DNA of 64,000 nt from Mucilaginibacter endophyticus. GTDB lineage: Bacteria > Bacteroidota > Bacteroidia > Sphingobacteriales > Sphingobacteriaceae. The notes beneath the pieces were generated by a model. That model was not told where the DNA came from. It ran no database searches and saw nothing but the letters and a program-made list of their open reading frames with translations. The stretch is taken from contig NZ_QPCG01000006.1 in NCBI RefSeq assembly GCF_003351025.1, forward strand, positions 186,001 to 250,000, written 5' to 3'. A program made the translations under genes and the position numbers. Below, one piece after another: positions 14,410-24,446 of this stretch (its first letter is position 1; each line of letters starts with the position of its first letter).

Positions 14410-17184
14410 ATGAAGAGATTTTTACCACTTACTTTTATTTTGCTTGCCATGTCATCCCTACTGGCGTTAGCACAAAAGAAAACTATTACCGGAACCGTTA
14501 CCGATGCCGCAAACAGCGCACCTATGCCCGGCGTATCGATACATATTAAAGGGAGTAATTTAGGCAGCAGCACCAACGCCAAGGGGGTATACACCATTTC
14601 GGCCGCGGCGGCCGATGAATTGGTGATAAGTTATACAGGCTACAAAACCCTTACAATTGGAGTTAACGGACGCAGTAAAATTGATATCACCCTGGTAAGC
14701 GATGTAGCCCAGCTAAATGAAGTAGTATTAATAGGTACACGCTCGGCAGGGCGTGTAAAGTTGGAAACAGCCGTTCCTGTTGATATTGTTAATGTAGGCA
14801 AAGCCGCTTCTGTAACCGGCCGAATGGATATCACAGACATTCTTAATTATTCGGCTCCTTCCTTTAATTACAACAAACAATCCGGCTCGGATGGCGCCGA
14901 CCACGTTGAACTGGGTACATTACGTGGCCTCGGGCCAGATCAGACACTGGTTTTGGTGAACGGCAAGCGCCGTCACTCCACAGCGTTCGTCTCAGTATTT
15001 GGTACACGCGGCCGTGGTAACTCAGGCGTCGATCTGAGTTCGATCCCAACGGCCTCTATCGACAGGATCGAGATCCTTCGAGACGGTGCTTCGGCCCAAT
15101 ACGGTTCTGACGCTATCGCGGGTGTTATCAACCTGGTGTTAAAGAAAACCACAGGTGTGTTTAACGCCAATGTTGGCTATTCCGGTTACTATGATCCCGC
15201 TTTTAACAGTGGCAAAAGCGTCGCTGCCTCACAATATCCACATGGAGGCGCGATAGATGGTAACGGCATTACGATTGATGCCAACTATGGTTTAGCCCTC
15301 GGTAAAAGTGGCGGCTTTATCAACTTTACCGGCGATTATGCCAAAAACGGCAAAACCTTCCGCCAAACGCATGATACCACAACTTCAAACCCTAAAGCGC
15401 TTCCAATAAACCCTTACAGACGGGCTAATGGTGATGGATCGGCCGAGAGCGGTACTTTCTTTTTCAACCATGAATCGCCGCTTGCCGGTACTCGTACAAC
15501 TTTGTACAGTTTTGGAGGTTACAGTTATAAAGCATCTGACGATTATGCTTTCACCCGTAATTTCTCTGGCAGACCCGAAAGGTTCCCTACCGATAACAGC
15601 GGTAAGATAATTCCTGTTAGCGGTATTATTTTTAATACTCCCGATGGCGAATCTTATTATAACCCCATCATCCGCACACACAACACCGATATCGCGGTTG
15701 CGGTAGGAGCCAAAGGCACCTTAGGTGATGCCTGGGACTGGGATCTGAGCAATAACATAGGCAATAACAAATTCCATTTTTTTGGCTACAAAACGTTTAA
15801 TGCTTCTTTAGGTGCAGATAAAACCAATTTTGACGACGGCGGGTCGGAGTTTTTACAAAACACCAGTAACCTGAACATCAATAAACACTTTGGCCATGTA
15901 ATGCAGGGCCTTAATCTCGGTTTCGGCGGCGAATACCGTTACGAACGTTATAAAATCTTTTCGGGTGAAGAAGCATCGTACAAAAACTACGACCCAACGG
16001 GTGTAAAAGCGGCAGGTGCGCAGGGCTTCCCCGGTTACCAGCCAAGCGACGCGGTAAGTGCACATCGCTCGGTTGAAGGCGTGTATGTTGACCTTGAAGG
16101 AGATATCACCAAACAATGGCTGGTGGACTTTGCCAACCGCTACGAGCATTACAGCGATTTTGGTTCAAACTTTAATACCAAACTGGCCACACGCTACAAA
16201 ATCACCGATAACTTTAATATCCGCGGGTCCTTAGGTACAGGTTTCCGTGCACCATCGTTACAACAGATCAATTACAGTTCAACCTTTACCAATGTACAGG
16301 GAACAGTAATATCCGAAGTTAAGATAGCGCCAAACTACAGCCCTATCACTAAAGCGGCAGGTATCCCTAACCTTAAACAAGAAAAATCAAAAAATGCCGG
16401 CTTAGGTTTCACCTTTAAGCCAGTGCCCGAGTTAAGCTTTACTGTTGATGGTTACTATATTAAAGTTACCGACCGCGTAGTGCTTTCGGGCCAGTTCAGT
16501 GCCGACGACGAAACCCTCGACCCTACATTTACAAATGCCTTAAAAAATCTGCATGTTAGCTCTGCCCAGTTTTTTGCCAATGCGGTTAACACCACTAATA
16601 AAGGTCTGGATGTAGTAATCGAATATAACAAAACCATCGGTGCAAACAGGTTCAGGGTATTGTTTACAGGCAATTTCCAAACCATGAAAATTGACAAGGT
16701 AAACTACCCACCTATTTTAGGAACTACCGCCGCCCTGCGCGAAACCTTCCTGAGCGAACGTGAAAAGAAATTCATCCTTGCATCGGCACCGCCTCAAAAA
16801 CTTAACCTGAACCCTGAGTTTAGCCATAAAAACTTTACGGTAGGAACCCGCTTTACCTACTTTGGTAAAGTTGTAATTGATGGCTACGGCGATGGTACAA
16901 CCCTTACCCCTACTGTGCCTACAGATGATGGTTCGGCACAGCTGCCCGACCAGTACATTTACAGCGGCAAAGTTGTAAGTGACCTGTATTTCGCCTATAG
17001 AGTAGCTAAATCTGTCCGTTTATCTATTGGAGCCGATAACGTATTCAATGTACATCCAGATTTAGCATATGTTAAAGGCGCGAAAGGTTACGCATTCAAC
17101 AATGAACCATCCGGCCCGTTTGACGCCGTACAGATGGGACAAAACGGCCGCCGCTTTTTCGCAAGGGTAGGCTTTACATTTTAA
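14410..17184 (+). CDS. TonB-dependent receptor with carboxypeptidase-like domain
   Basis: 924 residues. Signal peptide MKRFLPLTFILLAMSSLLALA, then a CarboxypepD_reg domain (about 25-110: ITGTVTDAANSAPMPGVSIH), a plug domain (about 120-245, with RGLGPDQTLVLVNGKRRH and RIEILRDGASAQYGSDAIAG), and a long beta-barrel ending in GQNGRRFFARVGFTF with the expected terminal aromatic. There is no STN domain, so it is unlikely to signal to an anti-sigma factor. No SusD partner is adjacent. The ligand is unknown. It is monocistronic: AT-rich DNA lies before it and a terminator after it. Confidence 0.92.
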   Translation: MKRFLPLTFILLAMSSLLALAQKKTITGTVTDAANSAPMPGVSIHIKGSNLGSSTNAKGVYTISAAAADELVISYTGYKTLTIGVNGRSKIDITLVSDVAQLNEVVLIGTRSAGRVKLETAVPVDIVNVGKAASVTGRMDITDILNYSAPSFNYNKQSGSDGADHVELGTLRGLGPDQTLVLVNGKRRHSTAFVSVFGTRGRGNSGVDLSSIPTASIDRIEILRDGASAQYGSDAIAGVINLVLKKTTGVFNANVGYSGYYDPAFNSGKSVAASQYPHGGAIDGNGITIDANYGLALGKSGGFINFTGDYAKNGKTFRQTHDTTTSNPKALPINPYRRANGDGSAESGTFFFNHESPLAGTRTTLYSFGGYSYKASDDYAFTRNFSGRPERFPTDNSGKIIPVSGIIFNTPDGESYYNPIIRTHNTDIAVAVGAKGTLGDAWDWDLSNNIGNNKFHFFGYKTFNASLGADKTNFDDGGSEFLQNTSNLNINKHFGHVMQGLNLGFGGEYRYERYKIFSGEEASYKNYDPTGVKAAGAQGFPGYQPSDAVSAHRSVEGVYVDLEGDITKQWLVDFANRYEHYSDFGSNFNTKLATRYKITDNFNIRGSLGTGFRAPSLQQINYSSTFTNVQGTVISEVKIAPNYSPITKAAGIPNLKQEKSKNAGLGFTFKPVPELSFTVDGYYIKVTDRVVLSGQFSADDETLDPTFTNALKNLHVSSAQFFANAVNTTNKGLDVVIEYNKTIGANRFRVLFTGNFQTMKIDKVNYPPILGTTAALRETFLSEREKKFILASAPPQKLNLNPEFSHKNFTVGTRFTYFGKVVIDGYGDGTTLTPTVPTDDGSAQLPDQYIYSGKVVSDLYFAYRVAKSVRLSIGADNVFNVHPDLAYVKGAKGYAFNNEPSGPFDAVQMGQNGRRFFARVGFTF

Positions 17185-17212
17185 AACTATTAACTGACAG
17201 ATCTCATAGCTT

Positions 17213-17244
17213 AAGCTGCCCCGGTTTTGCGGGGCGGCTTTTTT
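17213..17244 (+). terminator. Rho-independent terminator after the TonB receptor gene
   Basis: Arms AAGCTGCCCCG and CGGGGCGGCTT around a GTTTTG loop (one mismatch), followed by T residues. It lies between the receptor and a convergent lipoprotein gene. Confidence 0.88.
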
Positions 17245-17260
17245 GTTTTCAGAACGTTTT

Positions 17261-17956
17261 TTAGTTAACGCTAAACTTAAATACTCCCGAATCTGAACTG
17301 TTATTTTTTGAGTCGCGGGTAATAATTTTCCAATAATATGTTTGTTTAGATGTTACCGAAACAGCCAACTTACTGTCGGTAACGTGGGCTTTTAATAAAG
17401 CTGGTGTAGCGGAAGTACCTAAATAAACATCGTAATCAACAATATCGTTATCTATATCTTTTCCGCTCCAGGTAAGGGTTACACTGCCTGAAACCGCCTC
17501 CACTTTTTGTTCAGGAGCGGGGCTTATTATTTCGGCAGGGAAAGGAGCGTACGCGCTTACACCGGGCCCCGAATTGTAAAACCGCCAGGTATCGCTTTTA
17601 GCTGTATTACTGTTACCGCTAACTTTTGATGTAATAAACCATGAGTAAGGTGTATTTAATGCCAGTGCAACATCAAGCTGAGCTCCGGTTGATGATCTGG
17701 TGATTGTATTTCCGCTTACCAGGTCCTTTATCGTAATATCATAGCTATCGGCGGTAGCCGCGTTTTGCCATCTAAAATTTACTGTACTTTGTGTTGCTGA
17801 TACATTGGTACCAATTATGCAGGCCGCGTCTTTATCCGGGAATATTAATAATGACGCCGTAGGATTAATAATTGCAGGATCATTATGCTTGCCCCCGCAC
17901 GATGTAATCATTACCGCAAGCAACAGCAACACTATATTATATTTTACTTTTTCCAT
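17261..17956 (-). CDS. Lipoprotein with two fibronectin-like domains
   Basis: 231 residues. A lipoprotein signal ends in MITSC with the acylated cysteine at position 20, followed by GG. Two beta-sandwich units follow: about 30-125 (TVNFRWQNAATADSYDITIK) and about 135-231 (VTLTWSGKDIDNDIVDYDVY, ending YYWKIITRDSKNNSSDSGVF). Both fit fibronectin type III-like folds. The start codon overlaps the end of the giant secreted-protein gene by 13 bases, so they form a translationally coupled pair. Surface display or help to the large protein is plausible but not shown. Confidence 0.8.
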   Translation of the reverse strand: MEKVKYNIVLLLLAVMITSCGGKHNDPAIINPTASLLIFPDKDAACIIGTNVSATQSTVNFRWQNAATADSYDITIKDLVSGNTITRSSTGAQLDVALALNTPYSWFITSKVSGNSNTAKSDTWRFYNSGPGVSAYAPFPAEIISPAPEQKVEAVSGSVTLTWSGKDIDNDIVDYDVYLGTSATPALLKAHVTDSKLAVSVTSKQTYYWKIITRDSKNNSSDSGVFKFSVN

Positions 17957-20900
17957 AATTTGATCACTGATTGCTTTTCATCCAACGTTAACTTCAAAAT
18001 AAAAACGCCTGACCCTAAAGAGCCAAGCCCAAGATCTACCCTGTTATCTTCTATTGGCGGGTTGCCACTATACACCAATTTTCCGTTTACGTCACGCACC
18101 TCAACCGCTGCTTTTAGAGCATTACGTTTATTTAACTGAAGGCTCACCTTATCTGTAAATGGATTAGGATACGCTATAACACTTTGAGGCAACACAAATA
18201 GTTGCTTAAAAATCCCCTGGCATTCTTTATCTGTGGTAACTGTTACGTTATTACTGCCGCCCGCAAGTTCAAGTGTAAGGTGATTGGCAGTGGTGGTATA
18301 AGTATTTCCGTTTAAGTTAACATGATAGCTTTCACCCCCATCTAACGCAAAGCTTACGGTACGGTCTACCTGGTTAAATGTAGCGTATACAGACAAATCT
18401 TTAGGTTCTGCTATTGTTACGTCATAACATTGCTGGTAATCCGTGCGGCCACTTACGCTTATACATACATGGTAGGTACCTGTGGCAAGATCGCCTACCG
18501 AAACTGAATCCTTAAAGGCAACAGAACGGGCGGAATTGCCCATTTGTACAGATGCCAGATAGTTCAATTTATTATCGGCCGAAATTTTAATCTGCCCGTT
18601 ATTACTTCCCTTGCAGGAAGCGGCAATAGCCTTAACCTTAAAATTTGTTTGGGGCAAAGAAAACGGAGGGTTTTTAATAGTCACGTTAAGTACTGCCGAG
18701 GTTTTAAGCCCGGTGCTTGTTTGTGTTTCGATAACCTCAATTTTTCCGGCCCCTGCATTAGCCCAGTTTATATTGGCGAGGTTAGCAGAGGCAGTGTAGG
18801 TACTATCGCCATTAATTGCCCAGTTATAAATGCTGTTATCATGTAACACAGCCTTGTAAGCTGTATTTTTAGCATGTGCCAATACCGTATCGGGGCCCGT
18901 TAACTTTGTTTTAAGCATTGAATCTACTGTAACATCAAGCGATCGGGTAGCGCCACTACCGCAATTATTGGAAGCACTCACGTTCAGCTGATATTTTCCG
19001 GGCGCGTTCCATTGTACTGTAGCAGTATTGCCTGATGATGTTATTTTCGCATCGCCTGTAGCCGACCAGTTAAAATTTGTACCGGTAGCCGCTGCTACTG
19101 TATATTGGTTTTTTATTTTTTCGACGGTGGCAGTTACCCCGCTTATATACCCTGGTTCTGAAAAAATCTCGGGAGCGGCAATTTTGTTAACATTTCCTCC
19201 ACTTCCCGCTAAGTATACCACGTTGCCGTAGCTATCAACTCCACTTCCTTCGTTAAGAGAAGATGAAAAGCTGCTCCAGGTTAAGCCTCCATCAATGGTT
19301 TCATAAATGTAGCGATAAGAGTTACCATAATTACCGGCAAAGGCGTAACCGCGATTATTATCTACAAATTTCAGATGGCTGATATCGCCCTGTATAGTTG
19401 ATCGGACCACATTCCAGGTGGCACCTCCGTCTGCCGAGCGTAGTAATAAGCCATTCATCCCGCCAGCAATGACGTTATTAGCATCAAATGCGTGGATAGT
19501 TGTGAGCCAGGTGGTATTATCCGTGTTTAACTTTTTCCAACTGACACCACCATCAGTTGTTTTCATAATAATTCCATCGCTGCCTGCTGCATAACCAATA
19601 TCGGCATTAAAAAATTCCAGACTATTAATATAATCAAACGGCGAGATCTGGGTCTTTGTCCAATGAGCCCCGCCATCAGTAGTTTTCGCGATCAAACCGC
19701 TGCCCGAAAACGTAGTATAGAAACCAACATCAGCGTTCAAAAAATACAGGCTCCGTATTTGATCAGGACTATCGCCCGCTAATATTTTAGTCCAGTTATT
19801 GCCTGAGTCGGTTGTTTTATAAATATCAACCAGGTCGGCAGCATAACCTATATTTTTAATAAACGCGCTGTGCCTCAACCCGTACGAACCGGTTAACGAC
19901 ATAGGTTGCCACGTAATACCGCCGTCGGTAGTTTTAGCCGTTTTATAGGTTCCAAAAACATAGCCGTTTTTACTATCGGTAAAGTTGATACTAAAATAAT
20001 CATCGCTGCTTGCCAGTGTCGACAAGTTTTTCCAGCTATCGGCGCCCTGCTTCATCCAGATACTGCGTCCCGCCGCGCTTGACGAACCTAAACCCGTTCC
20101 GGAGCCTACTATTATGCCGGTGCTTTCGCTTTTATTAAATTTCAGCCCAAAAAGTGTTAAATAACCAGGTTGCAACTCAGTTGTCCAGGTTACGCCACCA
20201 TCAGTGGTTTTATAAAGCGTTGAGCCACTCCAGCCTGCGGATATATATCCGGTTTTATCATCGACGAAATAAAGGTCATTTACATAATCGGTTCCAACCA
20301 CAGCTACCCTTGTCCAGCTATTACCGCCATTCGTTGTTTTGACTACATCACCAACAGAGCTTATGACGTAGCCCGTTGTGCTGCTTGTAAAAACAACTTT
20401 AGCCAGCCTTGTAGATTCGCCCAGAGGTAGCGCAGCTGTTTGTTCCCAGGTTTCTCCGCCATTTTTTGTGCGCATCACTGTACGGTCAGTTCCGCAAGCA
20501 AAACCATTTTGTTCATCTGTAAAATAAACCGAATACATAAAGCTGAAGCCGGTAGAAACATTCATTTTCCATGTGTGGCCGCCATCGATAGTTTTAAACG
20601 AACCCTGGTCGGTAAACGCATAACCGATATTATCAGTCACAAAAAAGGAGTTTTTCAAAGCCTGATCGGTTATATCTATCGGAAACCAATTATCACCGGC
20701 ATCCTCTGTTTTGAGTAGTATCGACTGATAGTTGTTCACATAAGAGGCATAACCAATTTTATCGCTGGTAAATTGAACTTTATTGAGGGACATGGTTGTA
20801 CCGCTATTCGTGAGGCTCCAATCAAGCCCGTTATTATCCGATTTAAGGATATTTCCGTTGTCGCCAACTGCTATTATCCGGCTACCGGCAAAATCAACAC

Positions 20901-22926
20901 TATTTAAAGCGTAGGCCATATTTTGCACTACCGCGTTACAATTACCCGGCGCGGTGAAGGCGGCAGGCGGGTTAACACCAACAGCAATAGCCTGCTCATA
21001 ACTTATAGCGTCATGACTGGCCTTTACACGTATTGTGTAGGTATTTTTACTGGCATATTTAAATACCTGATTAGTTTTTAAAAGATTGCCTTCAATTGTA
21101 AAACTGTTATTATCGGCAGATCCGGTACCTGTTACAAGTTGATAAACAAACGGACCGGTGTTGCCCTTGACTGATAAGGTACCTACTGTAGTAGTCTTAA
21201 CTTTACCTTCATCTATCGTATTAGCGCTTAAATTTATTACAGCCGATGTATCAGTAAAATCTATCCGTTTAAGCAAGCCATCGCCTGCCTGTTGTTTCGC
21301 TGAATTTGCTTTACCGATAGCACTTCCGTTTAAATCAACACTTAAATTACCCTGAAAGCTGTCGTTGCTCCTGATTAGCAGGTTTCCTTTATCCTGAATC
21401 TCTTTTCCGGGCAAATATTCAAGCTTAAAAGTTGTTTGGGCTCCGGCTTTAATGATTTGCGACGGGGTGCCATTTACGTAAAATGGCGTTCCCGCTACAC
21501 TGATTTCTGACAATACCAGATCAGTATTACCATTATTTTTTAATACAAATGACCTAACGGCAGCACTATCAACCTTTGAGGTAAAATTCATTTTATCGCC
21601 TGTATTTACGGTGGCATAGTCGGCTGTAACGGATAGCACGGGCCCGGAAACATTATTCCAGAGAGCGGTAACATAACCCATGGAATTTTTAACCGTGAAG
21701 AAAAGCGTGTTGTTAAGATCAAAAAGATAAGCGGGATTTGCCGGGCTACTAAATTGAGCTTTGGCTGTGCCCGAAGCATCAACCGCCCACAAACTGCCCG
21801 ACCCGTTGAAAAACAGCTTATTATTTGAAACCACGGGCGCCACGGTATTGTAAACCCCAACATCAGATACTTTGACAGTACCGCCATCGGTACCGTCGCT
21901 GCTCCACAAGTTATAGTTTGAACTTGACGAAAAATATAGCTTACCGTTAAAGCTAACAAAGCTTTGCATTTGCGTACCACTCTGATAGCTGTTCCAATCG
22001 AAACTTTTAACAACCTTAGTACCATTTGGTGTACCGTCGCTGTACCACAAATAGTCAACCCCTTTATTATTGGCATCTACCGTTCTGATAGAATAAAAAA
22101 AACCATTCCCGGCAGCGGTGATGTTGTCAATGTCGGTCGATCCGTAAGTTACGGCATCATATTGATGAAGCAATACAGGTTTATCATCATCAACATTAAG
22201 GTGATACAAACGGATACTTTGCCTGTATGAGGTATTGGTGATGAAAACCAAACCGTCGTTTACAGTTTTCAGGGCGTCTACAATATAATAATCATCAACA
22301 GGAATAGGTTTAGTACCAGCCACGGTTCCGTCGGTTTTCCACAATGGGCCACCTGCGGCTATAAAATAAGCCTTATTTTTAACAACAGTAAGCTGACCCG
22401 GACCTGAATATTGAATATCCGTCATCCTCACCGTTCCGGCAGCTGTACCATCTGTTTTAAATAATGCGGAAGTAGGTACGCTATCCGAATCGGTACCTAC
22501 GAAAAGCAGTACTCCGTTTACAACAACCAAATTTGAAGGCATTGATCCATTACTGCCGGTGCGTGCCGGGTTAATATCTTTAACCATGGTTGTACCCGCA
22601 GCCGTACCGTCGGTTTTCCAAAGTTCGGTTCCGTTTACACCGTCATTAGCGGCAAAATATACCTTGCCATTATAAACCGTTAAACTTGTTACGGTTGATG
22701 ACGGAGCGCCAGGGGCGATGTCTTTAACCAAAACAGTTCCATCAATCGTGCCGTCGCTTTTCCAAAGTTCAATACCGTGCACACCATCATCAGCAGCAAA
22801 CAATATGTAATTGTTATACTTTGTGAACGGACCTACAGATGAGAAATTTTTAAGAAAATTTTGAGCGAAGGAGATATTGATACAACAAAACATTGCGATC
22901 AACAGGAGAAAATATTTTCTACGCAT
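17944..22926 (-). CDS. Giant secreted ELWxxDGT / YCF48-type repeat protein with T9SS sorting domain
   Basis: 1660 residues. Signal peptide MRRKYFLLLIAMFCCINISFA. The first ~420 residues carry about six ELWxxDGTxxGT-type repeats (ELWKSDGT, ELWKTDGT, LWYSDGT). A central beta-rich stretch at about 440-640 resembles choice-of-anchor and cadherin-like folds. About 660-1260 holds roughly twelve YCF48/BNR-like blades (KTTDGGVTW and variants), likely one or two beta-propellers. PKD-like Ig units follow. The C-terminal ~80 residues (VIAYPNPFTDKVSLQLN to VFILKL) are a type A T9SS sorting signal. It is therefore probably exported by the type IX system to the cell surface. Function unknown. Confidence 0.88.
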   Translation of the reverse strand: MRRKYFLLLIAMFCCINISFAQNFLKNFSSVGPFTKYNNYILFAADDGVHGIELWKSDGTIDGTVLVKDIAPGAPSSTVTSLTVYNGKVYFAANDGVNGTELWKTDGTAAGTTMVKDINPARTGSNGSMPSNLVVVNGVLLFVGTDSDSVPTSALFKTDGTAAGTVRMTDIQYSGPGQLTVVKNKAYFIAAGGPLWKTDGTVAGTKPIPVDDYYIVDALKTVNDGLVFITNTSYRQSIRLYHLNVDDDKPVLLHQYDAVTYGSTDIDNITAAGNGFFYSIRTVDANNKGVDYLWYSDGTPNGTKVVKSFDWNSYQSGTQMQSFVSFNGKLYFSSSSNYNLWSSDGTDGGTVKVSDVGVYNTVAPVVSNNKLFFNGSGSLWAVDASGTAKAQFSSPANPAYLFDLNNTLFFTVKNSMGYVTALWNNVSGPVLSVTADYATVNTGDKMNFTSKVDSAAVRSFVLKNNGNTDLVLSEISVAGTPFYVNGTPSQIIKAGAQTTFKLEYLPGKEIQDKGNLLIRSNDSFQGNLSVDLNGSAIGKANSAKQQAGDGLLKRIDFTDTSAVINLSANTIDEGKVKTTTVGTLSVKGNTGPFVYQLVTGTGSADNNSFTIEGNLLKTNQVFKYASKNTYTIRVKASHDAISYEQAIAVGVNPPAAFTAPGNCNAVVQNMAYALNSVDFAGSRIIAVGDNGNILKSDNNGLDWSLTNSGTTMSLNKVQFTSDKIGYASYVNNYQSILLKTEDAGDNWFPIDITDQALKNSFFVTDNIGYAFTDQGSFKTIDGGHTWKMNVSTGFSFMYSVYFTDEQNGFACGTDRTVMRTKNGGETWEQTAALPLGESTRLAKVVFTSSTTGYVISSVGDVVKTTNGGNSWTRVAVVGTDYVNDLYFVDDKTGYISAGWSGSTLYKTTDGGVTWTTELQPGYLTLFGLKFNKSESTGIIVGSGTGLGSSSAAGRSIWMKQGADSWKNLSTLASSDDYFSINFTDSKNGYVFGTYKTAKTTDGGITWQPMSLTGSYGLRHSAFIKNIGYAADLVDIYKTTDSGNNWTKILAGDSPDQIRSLYFLNADVGFYTTFSGSGLIAKTTDGGAHWTKTQISPFDYINSLEFFNADIGYAAGSDGIIMKTTDGGVSWKKLNTDNTTWLTTIHAFDANNVIAGGMNGLLLRSADGGATWNVVRSTIQGDISHLKFVDNNRGYAFAGNYGNSYRYIYETIDGGLTWSSFSSSLNEGSGVDSYGNVVYLAGSGGNVNKIAAPEIFSEPGYISGVTATVEKIKNQYTVAAATGTNFNWSATGDAKITSSGNTATVQWNAPGKYQLNVSASNNCGSGATRSLDVTVDSMLKTKLTGPDTVLAHAKNTAYKAVLHDNSIYNWAINGDSTYTASANLANINWANAGAGKIEVIETQTSTGLKTSAVLNVTIKNPPFSLPQTNFKVKAIAASCKGSNNGQIKISADNKLNYLASVQMGNSARSVAFKDSVSVGDLATGTYHVCISVSGRTDYQQCYDVTIAEPKDLSVYATFNQVDRTVSFALDGGESYHVNLNGNTYTTTANHLTLELAGGSNNVTVTTDKECQGIFKQLFVLPQSVIAYPNPFTDKVSLQLNKRNALKAAVEVRDVNGKLVYSGNPPIEDNRVDLGLGSLGSGVFILKLTLDEKQSVIKLWKK

Positions 22927-23144
22927 TTGGCAGAAGTGTGATAAGGATTAAAATACTCCCGAAAATAATAAAATATCTCAGCATTTTAAATCCGTAAAAA
23001 CTTTTAACAGTGGCTGTTATTTCTTTCAGGCAGTTGGCTTTCTTACAAAATCTCCAAACTGTTTTTAATTGCCCGTACCAAAGCAGAAGCAATTGCGTTT
23101 TACAAATTTGAATTTAAGCGTAACATTTAACGGGGCTAAAACTC

Positions 23145-23152
23145 TAACTTTG
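23145..23152 (+). promoter_or_regulatory. Putative -7 box for the ECF sigma gene
   Basis: TAACTTTG, a full TAnnTTTG match, lies 47 bases before the sigma-factor start codon. No good -33 element was found. Confidence 0.42.
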
Positions 23153-23199
23153 AAACTCCAGTTAAAATCAGCCTTAGCGCCGAACTGAAAATTGTAAGC

Positions 23200-23784
23200 A
23201 TGCCGACTCTCAGTCTCCCAAAAAATACCGACGAACAGCTACTACAACTCATGGCCGGCGACAACCGCGATGCCTTTACTGAGCTGTATAACCGGTATTG
23301 GGATAAAACCTTCGCGGTAGCTTACCACCGTTTGGATGATGAGCACGAGGCCGAAGAAGTGGTTCAGGAAGTGTTTTTAAGTATCTGGCAACGCCGGGCA
23401 AGCCTCAGGTTAACCCATACCATGGCAACCTATCTGTCGGTTGCAGTTAAATATAAGGTGATCAACCATCTTGACCGTCAATACAGAAAGCAGCAGCATT
23501 TGGATGAGCTTGCTTTTACCTCAATAGAAACTGAGGACACCACAATTCAATGGCTGGAAGAAAAAGAACTACGCGAACTGCTTGACCACAGCATTAGCCA
23601 ACTGCCCGAAAAATGTCGTATTGTATTCCTGTTGAGCCGCGATGAAAATAAAACCTATACTGAGATAGCTGCAGAACTTGGCATCTCACAAAAAACAGTC
23701 GAAGCCCATATGTCAAAGGCTTTAGGTTCACTCAGGCAGTCGCTTGGTGTTTCCTTACCGATACTGATTTTGCTGCTTAGTTAG
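23200..23784 (+). CDS. ECF RNA polymerase sigma factor (Bacteroidota type)
   Basis: 194 residues. Region 2 is at about 25-95 (DAFTELYNRYWDKTF, then DEHEAEEVVQEVFLSIWQRR). Region 4 is at about 135-180 (LPEKCRIVFLLSRDENKTYT, then IAAELGISQKTVEAHMSKAL). The hydrophobic tail (LGVSLPILILLLS) is typical of sigma factors paired with FecR anti-sigma proteins. No FecR gene is adjacent: the next plus-strand gene of that kind starts at 30718, beyond a 6.6 kb block on the opposite strand. ATG 23200 gives the normal length. Confidence 0.9.
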   Translation: MPTLSLPKNTDEQLLQLMAGDNRDAFTELYNRYWDKTFAVAYHRLDDEHEAEEVVQEVFLSIWQRRASLRLTHTMATYLSVAVKYKVINHLDRQYRKQQHLDELAFTSIETEDTTIQWLEEKELRELLDHSISQLPEKCRIVFLLSRDENKTYTEIAAELGISQKTVEAHMSKALGSLRQSLGVSLPILILLLS

Positions 23785-23808
23785 GAATAACTGTATATTT
23801 AATGCCTG

Positions 23809-24363
23809 TCAGGCTTTCTTGTAATGAAGCGCAATGCAGCCCGATTCAAGGATCTTTGATTCAATTAATTCTAAACTTAAATTTTCCTTTAAACCGGCGG
23901 CCTCCAGCAAGCTTCTACCCTCGCCTACAATTACAGGGTGGATCACAAAATTAAATTCATCAACCAGGCCAAGTTCAATAACCTGCAAAGGCAGGTTTAC
24001 ACCTCCTATCGAAATATTACCACCTGGTTGCTGTTTCAATTTTCGGATGTCATCGCCAAGGTCTGCGTGGGTAATTGTTGTGTTTTTATCATCGGCAATG
24101 GTTAATGTCCGCGAAAACACAAGTTTTTCAATCCTATCAAATGCCTGTGCAAATTCGCGCTCCTCTTTGGTTGAATTAGGATCTTTTGCGGCATCGGGCC
24201 AATAAGGAACCATAAGCTCATAGGTTTTACGCCCGTATACAATCAGGTCTACACCATCCATAAGCCGGGTAAAATACTCTAATATATCCTTGCCCCCTCC
24301 AAATTTGGTATGGTCGCAACATCCGTCTAAACTCAGGTTGATACCGTAGATTACTTTTCTCAT
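23809..24363 (-). CDS. Dihydrofolate reductase family (RibD C-terminal-like) protein
   Basis: 184 residues of the RibD C-terminal/DHFR fold. Motifs are MRKVIYGINLSLDGCCDHTK at the start, DLIVYGRKTYELM (about 39-51), and the NADPH-site stretch GGNISIGGVNLPLQVIELGLVDE. The end reads IVGEGRSLLE with a final beta strand. Such stand-alone proteins are presumed NAD(P)H-dependent reductases with unknown substrates; they are common in soil Bacteroidota. A promoter-like pair of boxes lies upstream. It converges on the sigma gene with only 24 bases between them. Confidence 0.88.
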   Translation of the reverse strand: MRKVIYGINLSLDGCCDHTKFGGGKDILEYFTRLMDGVDLIVYGRKTYELMVPYWPDAAKDPNSTKEEREFAQAFDRIEKLVFSRTLTIADDKNTTITHADLGDDIRKLKQQPGGNISIGGVNLPLQVIELGLVDEFNFVIHPVIVGEGRSLLEAAGLKENLSLELIESKILESGCIALHYKKA

Positions 24364-24389
24364 TTGATCGGTTTTTAGTTAGGTTGTCC

Positions 24390-24421
24390 TAAAAATAAGG
24401 ATTTCCGGGTTGACACAGCAA
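24390..24421 (-). promoter_or_regulatory. Putative promoter for the DHFR-family gene
   Basis: On the minus strand, TTG (24419-24421), a 21-base spacer, then TATTTTTA (24390-24397), close to the Bacteroidota -33/-7 consensus, 26 bases before the start codon. Confidence 0.4.
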
Positions 24422-24446
24422 CTGGATGTCACTTCTATTACTTACC

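Noticed and set aside
21606..22076. 156-codon frame on the same strand inside the giant secreted protein gene
   Set aside because: It is a shifted frame over ELWxxDGT repeats; the main frame is unbroken, so no frameshift is implied.
20150..22750. Regularly spaced similar segments that might suggest a CRISPR-like or tandem DNA repeat
   Set aside because: They are codons for protein repeats (ELWxxDGT and DGGxxW) with diverged DNA, not identical DNA repeats with spacers.
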